21,143 nt of DNA, from positions 1 through 21,143 of IMG/VR virus record IMGVR_UViG_3300008259_000542; one strand, given 5' to 3'. The DNA comes from a virus. Numbering within the stretch: the stretch's first letter is position 1; every line of letters starts with the position of its first letter. The notes under the pieces are model-generated. The model was given only the letters and a program-made list of their open reading frames with translations, had not been told where the DNA came from and ran no database searches. The translations under genes were made by a program, and so were the position numbers. Positions 14,179-21,143 of the stretch are shown piece by piece.

Positions 14179-14422
14179 CTATCCAATCGCATACGTCAAT
14201 CTCTTTAAAATCTGGCGTTCTTCCTTCCTTGTAGAAAGGGTATTCAGCAGCAGACCTTACTAAATTAACGATAGCATCTAAAGCAGATTCACCGCTTAAA
14301 GCTGTTCCTATCTCTGTTGGGCCAATACCTTGTAACTGACAGAATCTCTTTAGAGACCATGTGCAGAAACGTAACGGTATTACCTTACCATCAGAAAGTG
14401 ATAGGTTAAATTGTCCTCTCAT
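14120..14422 (-). CDS. Tail assembly chaperone, upstream (gpG-like) part
   Basis: A 100-residue protein between tail tube and tape measure, the fixed position of gpG-type chaperones. It begins with a short beta part (MRGQFNLSLSDGKVIPLRF), followed by helices with TWSLKRFCQLQGIGPTEIG and ALDAIVNLVRSAAEYPFYKE. It ends at TGA after GDDHG, inside the start of the next chaperone frame. The leader before the ATG (AAAAACCAAATAT) is A-rich without Shine-Dalgarno. The 59-base overlap with the next frame is what would be expected for translational coupling or a programmed shift. Confidence 0.65.
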   Translation of the reverse strand: MRGQFNLSLSDGKVIPLRFCTWSLKRFCQLQGIGPTEIGTALSGESALDAIVNLVRSAAEYPFYKEGRTPDFKEIDVCDWIDDMGGVSNTSPFVLGDDHG

Positions 14423-14438
14423 ATATTTGGTTTTTAGT

Positions 14439-14858
14439 TTATGCGTTGGTAGTCATCACTAATGCTCCAGTTCCAGTGAATGATGCAGAGAAAGTAGCTG
14501 GAGATTCCATGTCACCAGTAAAGTCTAAAGACTCAACCGCTGCAGTTCCAGTCCAAATCTTGTCACCACTTACGAAAGTAGAGAAAGTCAAAGTTACATC
14601 AGTTCTTGAACTTACAGAAGAAAATAAATCTTCTACGTTTACACCAGCTGCAGCAGATTCGATTACCGCTAAGCCATCTGTAGTTACTGACCAAGAACGA
14701 AGTCCTTGAATTTGAGCCGCCCATCCGCCACTATCTTTTGTAGTAGAATCTGGTAAGTCTGTTGATACTGATAAAGAACAAGATGTAGAGTGAGCTACAG
14801 CTACTCCACCTATCTTTACTACCAATAGGGTTCCGTTAAATACACCAGTTGTTGCCAT
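14439..14858 (-). CDS. Major tail tube protein
   Basis: A 139-residue beta-rich protein with the TP901-1-like tail-tube pattern: STSCSLSVSTDLPDSTTKDS near the N-terminus, RSWSVTTDGL in the middle, and GDMESPATFSASFTGTG near the end. It lies between the tail terminator and the tail-assembly chaperones, the standard place of the tube gene in long non-contractile tails. It should polymerise as hexameric rings around the tape measure. The protein at 9384-9788 is a paralogue. Confidence 0.75.
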   Translation of the reverse strand: MATTGVFNGTLLVVKIGGVAVAHSTSCSLSVSTDLPDSTTKDSGGWAAQIQGLRSWSVTTDGLAVIESAAAGVNVEDLFSSVSSRTDVTLTFSTFVSGDKIWTGTAAVESLDFTGDMESPATFSASFTGTGALVMTTNA

Positions 14859-14880
14859 TTTATTTGTTTTTTTATGTTAT

Positions 14881-15309
14881 TTATGTTGTTTGAGTTACAA
14901 AGTGGTCTACCACTATAACTCTTCTAAAAATATATGTTTCTTCTACATAGTCAAAAGTAGCCTGGTTTGATACCATATTCCTTGTAACTATTTTGAAATC
15001 TGGAGAAGCATCTGGGTAATCTGCAGGAGCTACTCCTATGATTTCCAATAAGCCATTAGCCCATTCATCTACTGACTTTTGACCTACCTCTCCAGACTTA
15101 AATGTCCTATATACAATGTCAAACTGTATGCTTACATCAAAGTTATAGCTTGTTTTGTCGCTATTCTCTACTGATGTCTGAGAGCTTATTAACAAGAATG
15201 GAGGCTCGGCACCATCTGGAGCTATGGTATCATATACCGATAACTCGTAGGCGTTAGCATTTATCTTGTCGAAATAAGCCTTTCGTATAGCATATCCGCA
15301 GTCTTTCAT
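14881..15309 (-). CDS. Tail terminator/completion protein (DUF3168-like)
   Basis: A 142-residue mixed alpha/beta protein. The N-terminal helix MKDCGYAIRKAYFDKINANA is followed by APDGAEPPFLLISSQTS, FDVSIQFDIVYRTF, a helix GQKSVDEWANGLLEII and strands near the C-terminus (EETYIFRRVIVVDHF). This order matches tail terminator proteins (gpU or gp17-like) that cap the tail and join it to the head. It precedes the tail tube gene, which fits. It overlaps the preceding small gene by one base (TAATG). Confidence 0.6.
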   Translation of the reverse strand: MKDCGYAIRKAYFDKINANAYELSVYDTIAPDGAEPPFLLISSQTSVENSDKTSYNFDVSIQFDIVYRTFKSGEVGQKSVDEWANGLLEIIGVAPADYPDASPDFKIVTRNMVSNQATFDYVEETYIFRRVIVVDHFVTQTT

Positions 15310-15473
15310 TATCCTTCTACCTCTACTTCTTTAGAATCCGTTTGTTGGCCATTTTGAGCCTCATTTAGCTCACCAAAGAACTTCAGCAATGGTAATCCAT
15401 AGGCTGTAGGAATAGTGTTTATAAACGCCTCTAATGACTTCAAGTGCTCTTCGGTTAATTCTAACTTTTTCAT
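15309..15473 (-). CDS. Small protein before the tail terminator gene (54 aa)
   Basis: A 54-residue minus-strand frame: MKKLELTEEHLKSLEAFINT followed by IPTAYGLPLLKFFGEL, with an acidic/Gln-rich tail (QQTDSKEVEVEG). Its stop overlaps the next ATG by one base (TAATG), in line with the coupling of the operon. The leader AATAACCAAAT precedes the ATG, and a promoter-like pair lies 15 bases further upstream. The body is helical. No family is recognised, but its place suggests a small tail or head-tail accessory protein. Confidence 0.6.
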   Translation of the reverse strand: MKKLELTEEHLKSLEAFINTIPTAYGLPLLKFFGELNEAQNGQQTDSKEVEVEG

Positions 15474-15488
15474 ATTTGGTTATTTTTA

Positions 15489-15517
15489 CAAATTTAGGTA
15501 AAATTATTTAGCTGCAA
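15489..15517 (-). promoter_or_regulatory. Candidate flavobacterial promoter (TTG-N18-TAAATTTG)
   Basis: On the minus strand TTG (15517-15515) is followed after 18 bases by TAAATTTG (15496-15489), matching the flavobacterial consensus TTG-N17-23-TANNTTTG. It overlaps the last codons of the fibre gene and lies 15 bases before the ATG at 15473, so it would drive the tail genes independently of the fibre transcript. Confidence 0.55.
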
Positions 15518-18500
15518 TCATTGCTTTTAATTCTTCTATTTGAGCTTGTTGTTCTTGTACTGCTTTTACTAAATGAGGTATAATAAAGTCCATCCTAACT
15601 GCTAATAATTGTTCTTTTTCTTTAAACACGCTTACTGCATCTGGTATTACCTCTTGCATTTCTTGCGCTATAAATCCAAAGTTATTTTTTAAACCATCTA
15701 TTAAGTCAAACTTTTTAGCTTTAAGCCCTAATACCTTTTGTAATCCGTTATCTAAATCAGTAATGTTTTCTTTTAATCTTATATCAGAACCGCTCCAAGC
15801 ACCAACTGAATACAAATAACCATCATTTCTTACATATATTAAATCAGTTCCATCTTGTTTACCTACGTTAAATGATTGTGTGGTGCTATCTGATGTTTGA
15901 CCTCTTACAACCATTCTAATACTATCATTACCAGATACACCAATACCAATATTGCCATTTGCCCTAATTCTCATAGATTCAACTCCGCCACGTGCAAAAG
16001 ATATAGATTGACCACCATCTGCTTCTAAAATAGGAGAACCAGTTGAACTATATTTATATATTGAAAGTCCCCAAGTTGCTTCGTCAGATATTCTTAATGC
16101 AGTTTTAATAAAAACATCACCATTAGACCCGTTTATTTTTAATCTTTGTATTGAATTAGTAGATAAAAATAAATCTCTTGTAGACCCACTACCAATAACC
16201 GTTGAATAAGCAGTAGTTCCAGATGCTAAATCACCACCCGTTGAATTATCGCATCCTACAATCATATTGCCACCACCACTACTTTGAATTTGCATTCTTA
16301 CAGAACTTGTAGTAGTAGGGAATATTAATAAAGATTGACCTGCACCATTAATTCTTACTGTGCTTGCAAATGTAGATAAACCAGTTGAGGCTATTCTTAA
16401 TGAACCACTTGTAGTAGTTAAAAATAAATCATTATCTGCTCTTAATTCAAGGGCATTTAATACTCCAGCTCCAAGTTGTGCAGAGTTTCCTAAATAACCT
16501 ATTGGTGTACCACTCCTTCTAAAAGTAATATATCCACCATTTGCATCTGTAGAATTAAAAATCGCATTTACCGCACTTGATATTGTAGACGTAAGTACAC
16601 CAGTTCCTACTGCTCCACTAAAAGTAGCACTTGTACCACTTAAAGTACCAGTAAGTGTACCACCAGTTAAAGGTAAATAAGATGTGTTATCATAGCTTAT
16701 AGTTGTACCGCTTATCTTTACAAATCCAGTGCCACTTAATGCAGCTTGTTTTGCATTTAATTGTGTCTGAATAGAACTTGTTACACCCTTAACATAACTT
16801 AATTCAGTTAATGAAGGATAAGTACCAGTTGATAATGAACTAATCACTCCACTTGTAGAGAAGTAAGCAATTTCATTTATAGTTCCAGAACCACCAATAT
16901 ATGTAGGTACGTTTATTACACCACCGCTATAAGTTGCAGCACCGCTTGTACCAGTTGTTGTTAAGCTGATAGCACCTTGTGCTCTACCAGTTGTAAAGTA
17001 TTGATTAGTGCCTTCTGCAACATCTGAAGTTGTTAAAACTACTGTTCCAGCTTGTCCGTTTACAGTTGTAACTGGGAAAGCAATGTTTGTATTTGAAGCA
17101 CTTGTGATTCTACCTTTGCCATCTATAGCTATTGTAGGAACCGCAGTTGTTGTACCATAAGTACTTGCAGTAACACCAGTATTAGCTAATGTTAAAGCAG
17201 CAGTAGCGTTTGCACTACCATCGAAGCTAACTGACCATGCAGCGTCTCCAGTTGCAGATATTGTTCTTGCAGTTGAAAGTACGTTTGCAGCGTTTGCTGT
17301 ACCAGCTAAGTTACCTTCTACGTTAGCAACTAATGTGCCAACAGTATATCCAGTTCCAGTAGTGTCTACTACGTTAGTAGGTTCATCTACTAATCCAGTA
17401 AACATCTTAAATTTACCAGCATCAGAAGCATCTCTAAATAATCCAGTAAACTCAACACGAGTTTGAGCTGAATCGTAATATCTACCATAATATCCGATGT
17501 CTACAGCATCTGTAGTATTGTTATCGTTAGCTACCTCAAACAATGGGTCTTTAGAAGATATTGATTGAGTGTTTACATAAGTTGCAGTACCATTTATAGT
17601 TAAGTTACCGCTTACAACTACGTTGTTAGGGAAAGTAACATCATTTGTGAATCCAACAGTTGTAGTGTTACCTACAGTAGAAGCAGCAATCTGATTTGCA
17701 GTTCCGTTAATTGTTGTGATACCTTGGTCAGTCCAAGTAGCTGTAACTACGTTAGCATCTTGCTGAGTCAAAGACAAAGTCTTAGTAGATGTACCAGTTA
17801 CTGCAGCAGATACGATAGAACGATTGTAAGCTGTATCGTACTCGCCTAATTTAACCGTTGTAGGAATAGCATATCCAGCAGTTAAGCTAAGAATACCACT
17901 TCCAGATGAATAGTCTAAACCAACAGCGTTTTCGCTGAAGGCTGCTCTTGAACGAGCATCTGTGTAATATAAGTTAGTGCCTTCGTCTAAGTCTGTAGTA
18001 GTCTTAGCATCAAAAGCAGTATTAAATCTTGCTTGAGTATAGTAAAGGTTTGTACCCTCTGCTAAATCAGTAGTAGTCTTTGTACCGAATCTTGAGTCGA
18101 ATCTTGCGTCTGTCCAGTAAAGGTTGGTACCTTCAGCTATATTGCTTGTTGTAAGGCTTATTGAGGCTCCTAAAGCCAAAGAAAGACCATTGATAGTAAC
18201 TGAGCTATTAGTCAAACTTGAGTTAGGTATAGAGCCTAAATTAAAGTTTCCAGTAGTGCTATTGTAAGCAATACCAGTACCAGCAGTTACACTTAACGCA
18301 TTTCTTGTTCTTGCGTTAGTGTAGTAGAGGTTAGTAGAACCTTCTGGTAAATCATCTGTATCTTTAGTTGCAAAGTTAGTTGCAAAGTTTGCATCACCTC
18401 TTGCAGTTGTAAAATAAAGATTCGTTCCTTCTGCCAAGTTCGTTGTGCTCTTAGCAGCGAAAGCTGAATCAAATCTACCTTGAGTATAGTATAAGTTAGT

Positions 18501-19499
18501 TCCTTCAGCAATGTTAGTCGTAGTACCAGCTACATTCTCCCATACAGCTAAAGAAGAGTTATATTGTAAAATGTTGTCATTTGCAACATTCGTAATTCTT
18601 ACGTTATGAAGTTCATCGATTTCGTAGCCATTGTCAACCTTAACAAAGATTTTACCTTGTGTCTTGTGAGCATAAACTACAAAACCTACAATGATAGTAT
18701 GTTGAGGAGCTACTGGCTTAACCTTAGTAATAGCACCAGGCGTAGTTGGAGAAAGGTATAAAACATCACCATCGTTCCAGTCTTGTAATTGTAAATCACC
18801 AGTTGTATCTACGTCAGTTATTAAGCCACTTGTTGTAATAAAACCTTCTTGATTATTAGCTATATTTTCAGCTACTAAACCTAAAGTATCTGTAGAGTTA
18901 GCATCGTTATTAGCTTGTGCTAATGCTACAGCCAATCTTTGACCTTGAGCAGCAGCAACTTTAACCACTTGATAAGCAGCCTTATTTAAGATGCTACCAG
19001 AGTTATTAAGTACTCTTGCAACTTGCTTTTGACCTATTGGCAATATAACATTACCACCCATTAAGCCTAAGTTGTTAGTGCCATCTACATTGTTCCAATA
19101 CATCTTAGCTACAGCGTTAGCTTCACCAGCACCAGTATTAAGTTGCAAGAAATCACCTTGAACACCACCATCTGCAGTTGCAATAGTAATAGTCGGAGTT
19201 AAAGTTCTTAAACTATCGTTATAAGCCCAAGTGATACCAGTACCATTCTGAATCAAAGTGGCTACTGTATCATCAATTAAATCTTGTATCTGAATACCAC
19301 CTCCAGTAATAATCAAATCACCAGTGATAGTTAAATCACCAGTAATTGTAGCTGCAGTAGTTGATAAAGAAAGAGCAGTATTTACTCCACCGCCATCTTG
19401 TACTGGCTGTAAACTACCACTTACTCCAACATTATTAGCACCAATTTGTAGTACTTGTCTATATGTATTTTTTACCGCTTTACCTTGAAGAGTAGCCAT
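15504..19499 (-). CDS. Tail fibre protein with peptidase S74 chaperone
   Basis: A 1331-residue fibre. The N-terminus (KAVKNTYRQVLQIGANNVGV) is a likely attachment part. Residues about 328-520 hold six copies of a repeat built around EGTNLYYT-x-x-RF, with a seventh near 827. A beta-rich domain at 633-730 (SSKDPLFEVAND, DIGYYGRYYD, TGLFRDASDAGKFKMF) resembles fibre domains of cyanophages and other aquatic phages. The C-terminal S74 intramolecular chaperone starts near 1238 (SGSDIRLKENI) and contains FGFIAQEMQEVIPDAV; Ser1238 and Lys1243 fit the Ser-Lys dyad for self-cleavage. The end is a coiled coil. It starts with a TAATG overlap after the gp10-like gene. Role: host recognition, trimeric. Confidence 0.85.
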   Translation of the reverse strand: MATLQGKAVKNTYRQVLQIGANNVGVSGSLQPVQDGGGVNTALSLSTTAATITGDLTITGDLIITGGGIQIQDLIDDTVATLIQNGTGITWAYNDSLRTLTPTITIATADGGVQGDFLQLNTGAGEANAVAKMYWNNVDGTNNLGLMGGNVILPIGQKQVARVLNNSGSILNKAAYQVVKVAAAQGQRLAVALAQANNDANSTDTLGLVAENIANNQEGFITTSGLITDVDTTGDLQLQDWNDGDVLYLSPTTPGAITKVKPVAPQHTIIVGFVVYAHKTQGKIFVKVDNGYEIDELHNVRITNVANDNILQYNSSLAVWENVAGTTTNIAEGTNLYYTQGRFDSAFAAKSTTNLAEGTNLYFTTARGDANFATNFATKDTDDLPEGSTNLYYTNARTRNALSVTAGTGIAYNSTTGNFNLGSIPNSSLTNSSVTINGLSLALGASISLTTSNIAEGTNLYWTDARFDSRFGTKTTTDLAEGTNLYYTQARFNTAFDAKTTTDLDEGTNLYYTDARSRAAFSENAVGLDYSSGSGILSLTAGYAIPTTVKLGEYDTAYNRSIVSAAVTGTSTKTLSLTQQDANVVTATWTDQGITTINGTANQIAASTVGNTTTVGFTNDVTFPNNVVVSGNLTINGTATYVNTQSISSKDPLFEVANDNNTTDAVDIGYYGRYYDSAQTRVEFTGLFRDASDAGKFKMFTGLVDEPTNVVDTTGTGYTVGTLVANVEGNLAGTANAANVLSTARTISATGDAAWSVSFDGSANATAALTLANTGVTASTYGTTTAVPTIAIDGKGRITSASNTNIAFPVTTVNGQAGTVVLTTSDVAEGTNQYFTTGRAQGAISLTTTGTSGAATYSGGVINVPTYIGGSGTINEIAYFSTSGVISSLSTGTYPSLTELSYVKGVTSSIQTQLNAKQAALSGTGFVKISGTTISYDNTSYLPLTGGTLTGTLSGTSATFSGAVGTGVLTSTISSAVNAIFNSTDANGGYITFRRSGTPIGYLGNSAQLGAGVLNALELRADNDLFLTTTSGSLRIASTGLSTFASTVRINGAGQSLLIFPTTTSSVRMQIQSSGGGNMIVGCDNSTGGDLASGTTAYSTVIGSGSTRDLFLSTNSIQRLKINGSNGDVFIKTALRISDEATWGLSIYKYSSTGSPILEADGGQSISFARGGVESMRIRANGNIGIGVSGNDSIRMVVRGQTSDSTTQSFNVGKQDGTDLIYVRNDGYLYSVGAWSGSDIRLKENITDLDNGLQKVLGLKAKKFDLIDGLKNNFGFIAQEMQEVIPDAVSVFKEKEQLLAVRMDFIIPHLVKAVQEQQAQIEELKAMIAAK
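16980..18518 (-). repeat. EGTNLYYT-type repeats in the fibre gene
   Basis: Seven coding repeats with the core EGTNLY-[YFW]-T-x-[AG]-R occur in the fibre: residues about 331, 355, 386, 455, 481, 505 and 829. Six are clustered (17925-18518) with a spacing near 25-30 residues for most; the seventh is isolated (about 16980-17024). They are diverged in DNA sequence. Such repeats are common in long phage fibres and probably form trimeric shaft segments. Confidence 0.75.
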
Positions 19500-19960
19500 T
19501 ATATTTTAATTTTTTTTATTTTAGTAACCATTTTATATAGTTCTTCTGAAGCCGATAAGAACAAGAACGGTCTATGGGGCAAATTTACTAAATTTCCATT
19601 ACTCCGTTTAAACGTTCTTGCGTAGCCCTCAAGTTGATTCATATTTAGATTTCTATATACTGGAATCTGAAAATCATTACCAGTACCAAACTCAACAAAA
19701 GGAGAATAATTAGACTGTCTACCCATACGACCTCCAGAGCCAACTCTTGCTCCTGCGTTCATTGTGTAAGGAGTGCTATAGATAGAAGCCTTTAATAAAC
19801 CAGTTTTACCTCTTGGTGCTCTTTTTTCTGCATTTCTTTCAATAGTCAAAACAGACTCATTTATAATCTTCTGTATTTGTTGAGTAATTACATGAGGTGC
19901 TTCTTTTAACCTTTTTGATAGGTTAGTCACACTTTTGCTTTTATCTATTGAAAATGACAT
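19499..19960 (-). CDS. HK97 gp10-like head-tail/tail completion protein
   Basis: The frame is open from an ATG at 19975, but the ATG at 19960 overlaps the upstream stop as TAATG, the coupling used throughout this operon, so I choose it (153 residues). The protein has the gp10-like pattern: an N-terminal helix (KSVTNLSKRLKEAPHVI), VLTIERNAEKRAPRGKTGLL, then LKASIYSTPYTMNAGARVG and YSPFVEFGTGN. RAP-x-x-TG-x-L followed by Y-x-x-FVEFGT is diagnostic of this family. Its usual place between head closure and tail terminator is kept, but here the fibre gene follows it. Confidence 0.75.
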   Translation of the reverse strand: MSFSIDKSKSVTNLSKRLKEAPHVITQQIQKIINESVLTIERNAEKRAPRGKTGLLKASIYSTPYTMNAGARVGSGGRMGRQSNYSPFVEFGTGNDFQIPVYRNLNMNQLEGYARTFKRSNGNLVNLPHRPFLFLSASEELYKMVTKIKKIKI

Positions 19961-20346
19961 TAAGTAGTTTCCCAAGTTGTACTAATGTTCTCCCAGAAAG
20001 CAGTAATACTATCCCAAGTACCAACTCTCTTTAAAGTAGAACAAGTGATTCTTAAAAAGTTATGTCCATCATATTCATCTATAATGCTGCTAATCAAGTA
20101 GATATTACCATCATAAGCAATAGTAAGGTCATTAGAAATAGAGATACTATTAGCATCCCTTATCCTAAAAACAATGTTATCTGATATAGAGTCCTTACCA
20201 GCTATGTTTGTTTTGTTTTGATTATCTCTAAATATCTCAGCCCAACAAGTATAGTAGTCTACATCTGTTAAGATTTGACCACCAGCACCATCAGATTCCG
20301 ATGTTTTAGATTGGAAAGTAATCCTATTTTTAAGTCTACTTATCAT
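19960..20346 (-). CDS. Head closure / head-tail adaptor protein
   Basis: A 128-residue beta-rich protein of the phage head-tail joining type: MISRLKNRITFQSKTSESDG then GAGGQILTDVDYYTCWAEI, VFRIRDANSISISNDL, and YLISSIIDEYDGHNFLRITC. The opening L-x-x-RITFQ...D-G-x-G and the central W-A-E-I are typical. The C-terminus carries an extension with three tryptophans (WDSITAFWENISTTWETT) not expected in the core fold. Start and stop overlap both neighbours by one base. Confidence 0.7.
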   Translation of the reverse strand: MISRLKNRITFQSKTSESDGAGGQILTDVDYYTCWAEIFRDNQNKTNIAGKDSISDNIVFRIRDANSISISNDLTIAYDGNIYLISSIIDEYDGHNFLRITCSTLKRVGTWDSITAFWENISTTWETT

Positions 20347-20891
20347 TATAATATTATGCTTACTCGTTTAAAAGGCTTCATTAATTCGTATGCAGATGCT
20401 ATGTTAGCATTTGGCTTACTATCCTCTACAGATGATTCTCTGTAATCATACAAGTCAGCAAGTATCTTATACAAGGCTGTTTTCATCACTGCAGGAGTAG
20501 TCGCATAACCACAAGTGTAGGTAAACCTAAACTCCATGTGACTAAAAGCAGTCATATACAGCTTCTTGTAAGTTGTGCCTAAAACATTATACTGAGGTAC
20601 GGTAATCTCTATCCATTCTTCATTATCCCAATATTCAACCTTAGTAATACTATTGATTGGTGCGTATGGAAGTTCTAAGAACTCATCCACATAAGCTACT
20701 ACTTGCAATGTACGAGCCGTCATAGCCACACCAGCATATTTCTCTAATCTAACCCTTGCAGAAGTGATTAAAGAGCTTATTAAGTCGTTATCATCATCAA
20801 AGTCAACCTTTAGATAGTTCTTTGCTTCGGACAATGTTATTGGTTCTGAAACTGGCTCTACTGTGGTTGTAACATCCCTTATAATCTGCAT
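20346..20891 (-). CDS. Head-tail connector protein (gp6/gp15-like)
   Basis: A 181-residue helical protein with the classic connector opening SEPITLSEAKNYLKVDFDDD followed by LISSLITSARVRLEKYAGV, then a beta insert (LELPYAPINSITKVEYWDN) and a C-terminal helix pair (AVMKTALYKILADLYDYRES). This pattern is that of HK97 gp6 and SPP1 gp15-type connectors that bind below the portal. It is the first gene after the major capsid gene and the terminator. A -7 box lies 15 bases before its ATG. Confidence 0.75.
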   Translation of the reverse strand: MQIIRDVTTTVEPVSEPITLSEAKNYLKVDFDDDNDLISSLITSARVRLEKYAGVAMTARTLQVVAYVDEFLELPYAPINSITKVEYWDNEEWIEITVPQYNVLGTTYKKLYMTAFSHMEFRFTYTCGYATTPAVMKTALYKILADLYDYRESSVEDSKPNANIASAYELMKPFKRVSIIL

Positions 20892-20906
20892 ATACCATTA
20901 TTTTTA

Positions 20907-20914
20907 CAAAAATA
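20907..20914 (-). promoter_or_regulatory. Candidate -7 box (TATTTTTG) before the connector gene
   Basis: TATTTTTG on the minus strand fits TANNTTTG and lies 15 bases before the ATG at 20891, the same spacing as the promoter at 15489-15517. No TTG is found 17-23 bases upstream, where the terminator stem lies, so support is partial. Confidence 0.35.
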
Positions 20915-20931
20915 ACTAAAATATAGTAGAC

Positions 20932-20965
20932 ATAAAAAAGGGATAGCTTTTTAGGCTACCCCTTT
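20932..20965 (-). terminator. Intrinsic terminator after the major capsid gene
   Basis: On the minus strand AAAGGGGTAGC (20965-20955) pairs with GCTATCCCTTT (20947-20937) over 11 positions with one G-U pair, closing a seven-base loop, and is followed by a T-tract. It lies 34 bases after the capsid stop and would limit read-through into the connector operon. Confidence 0.8.
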
Positions 20966-20998
20966 ATATTTAGACTATTAAGTCACATTACCAAAGTC

Positions 20999-21142
20999 TT
21001 AGGCTTGATTTCCAAAATCGCCATAGCAGAACGCACCAGCGTAGTAGATAGGGAATGCGATTCTTGCCTCAACACGAACTGTAATCATGTTCTCAACAGC
21101 GTTGTTACCATCTTGGTCAAAGAATTGAACAGAGATACCATT
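20999..21142 (-). CDS. Major capsid protein, C-terminal end (cut by window edge)
   Basis: The last 47 codons of a minus-strand gene that continues past the right edge, ending in TAA at 20999-21001. The visible segment includes GISVQFFDQDGNNAVENMIT and VRVEARIAFPIYYAGAFCYG. The pattern FFDQD...N-x-[IV]-TVR-x-EAR-x-AFP is characteristic of the C-terminal (P-domain) end of HK97-fold major capsid proteins. Its position just before the connector gene agrees. The remainder is outside the window. Confidence 0.7.
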   Translation of the reverse strand, partial: NGISVQFFDQDGNNAVENMITVRVEARIAFPIYYAGAFCYGDFGNQA

Positions 21143-21143
21143 A

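Noticed and set aside
17925-18518. Repeat cluster that could be mistaken for a CRISPR array
   Set aside because: The repeats are in frame, diverged in DNA and encode a fibre shaft motif; spacing and sequence are not those of CRISPR repeats.
1-21143. tRNA genes, insertion sequences, attachment sites and integrase
   Set aside because: None was seen by eye: no cloverleaf-like sequence ending in CCA with T-loop motif, no transposase, no integrase motif and no long direct repeats outside coding regions.

Overview
The window is part of a tailed-phage genome, either a free siphophage or a prophage, from a host in the Bacteroidota, most likely a flavobacterium-like bacterium. The base composition is AT-rich. 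Genes lack Shine-Dalgarno sequences and instead start after A-rich leaders. Flavobacterial -7 boxes (TANNTTTG) are visible. The tape measure, tail chaperone and small replication-module proteins resemble types I know from Bacteroidota phages. No integrase, repressor or host gene lies inside the window, so lysogeny cannot be judged.

Left part (1-6390, plus strand): an early recombination and replication module. It opens with a recombination-associated protein cut by the window edge and its partner, then several very small proteins. A winged-helix replication-initiation protein and a DnaB-type helicase follow; the helicase is split by a frameshift. Next come a VRR-NUC nuclease, a free-standing HNH endonuclease, a MazG-like small protein, a small protein with an SSB-like acidic tip, and a two-helix membrane protein. 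A strong intrinsic terminator closes the module.

Middle (6391-7190): the two transcription directions converge. A non-coding island of about 260 bases rich in inverted repeats lies between two terminators that face each other. To its right is a small minus-strand unit of two overlapping genes, a coiled-coil peptide and a strongly acidic 90-residue protein. It has its own -7 box and a terminator on each side.

Right part (7200-21143, minus strand, read right to left): the late genes. They run as follows: C-terminus of the major capsid protein (cut by the window edge), terminator, head-tail connector, head closure, gp10-like protein, a 1331-residue fibre with a peptidase S74 chaperone, a small protein, tail terminator, tail tube, two overlapping tail-assembly chaperones, tape measure, a large tail-tip protein with a carbohydrate-binding-like insert, a second tail-tube paralogue, a lysis cassette (anchored spanin-like protein, two holin-like proteins, M15 endolysin) and a calcineurin-like phosphoesterase. 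Most junctions are 1-4 base overlaps or very short gaps.

The points most worth a second look are the frameshifted helicase, the chaperone overlap, the paired tail-tube paralogues, the fibre placed between head-completion and tail genes, the promoter-like site at its end, the acidic two-gene unit and the inverted-repeat island. I did not find evidence for a wholly new multi-gene system.
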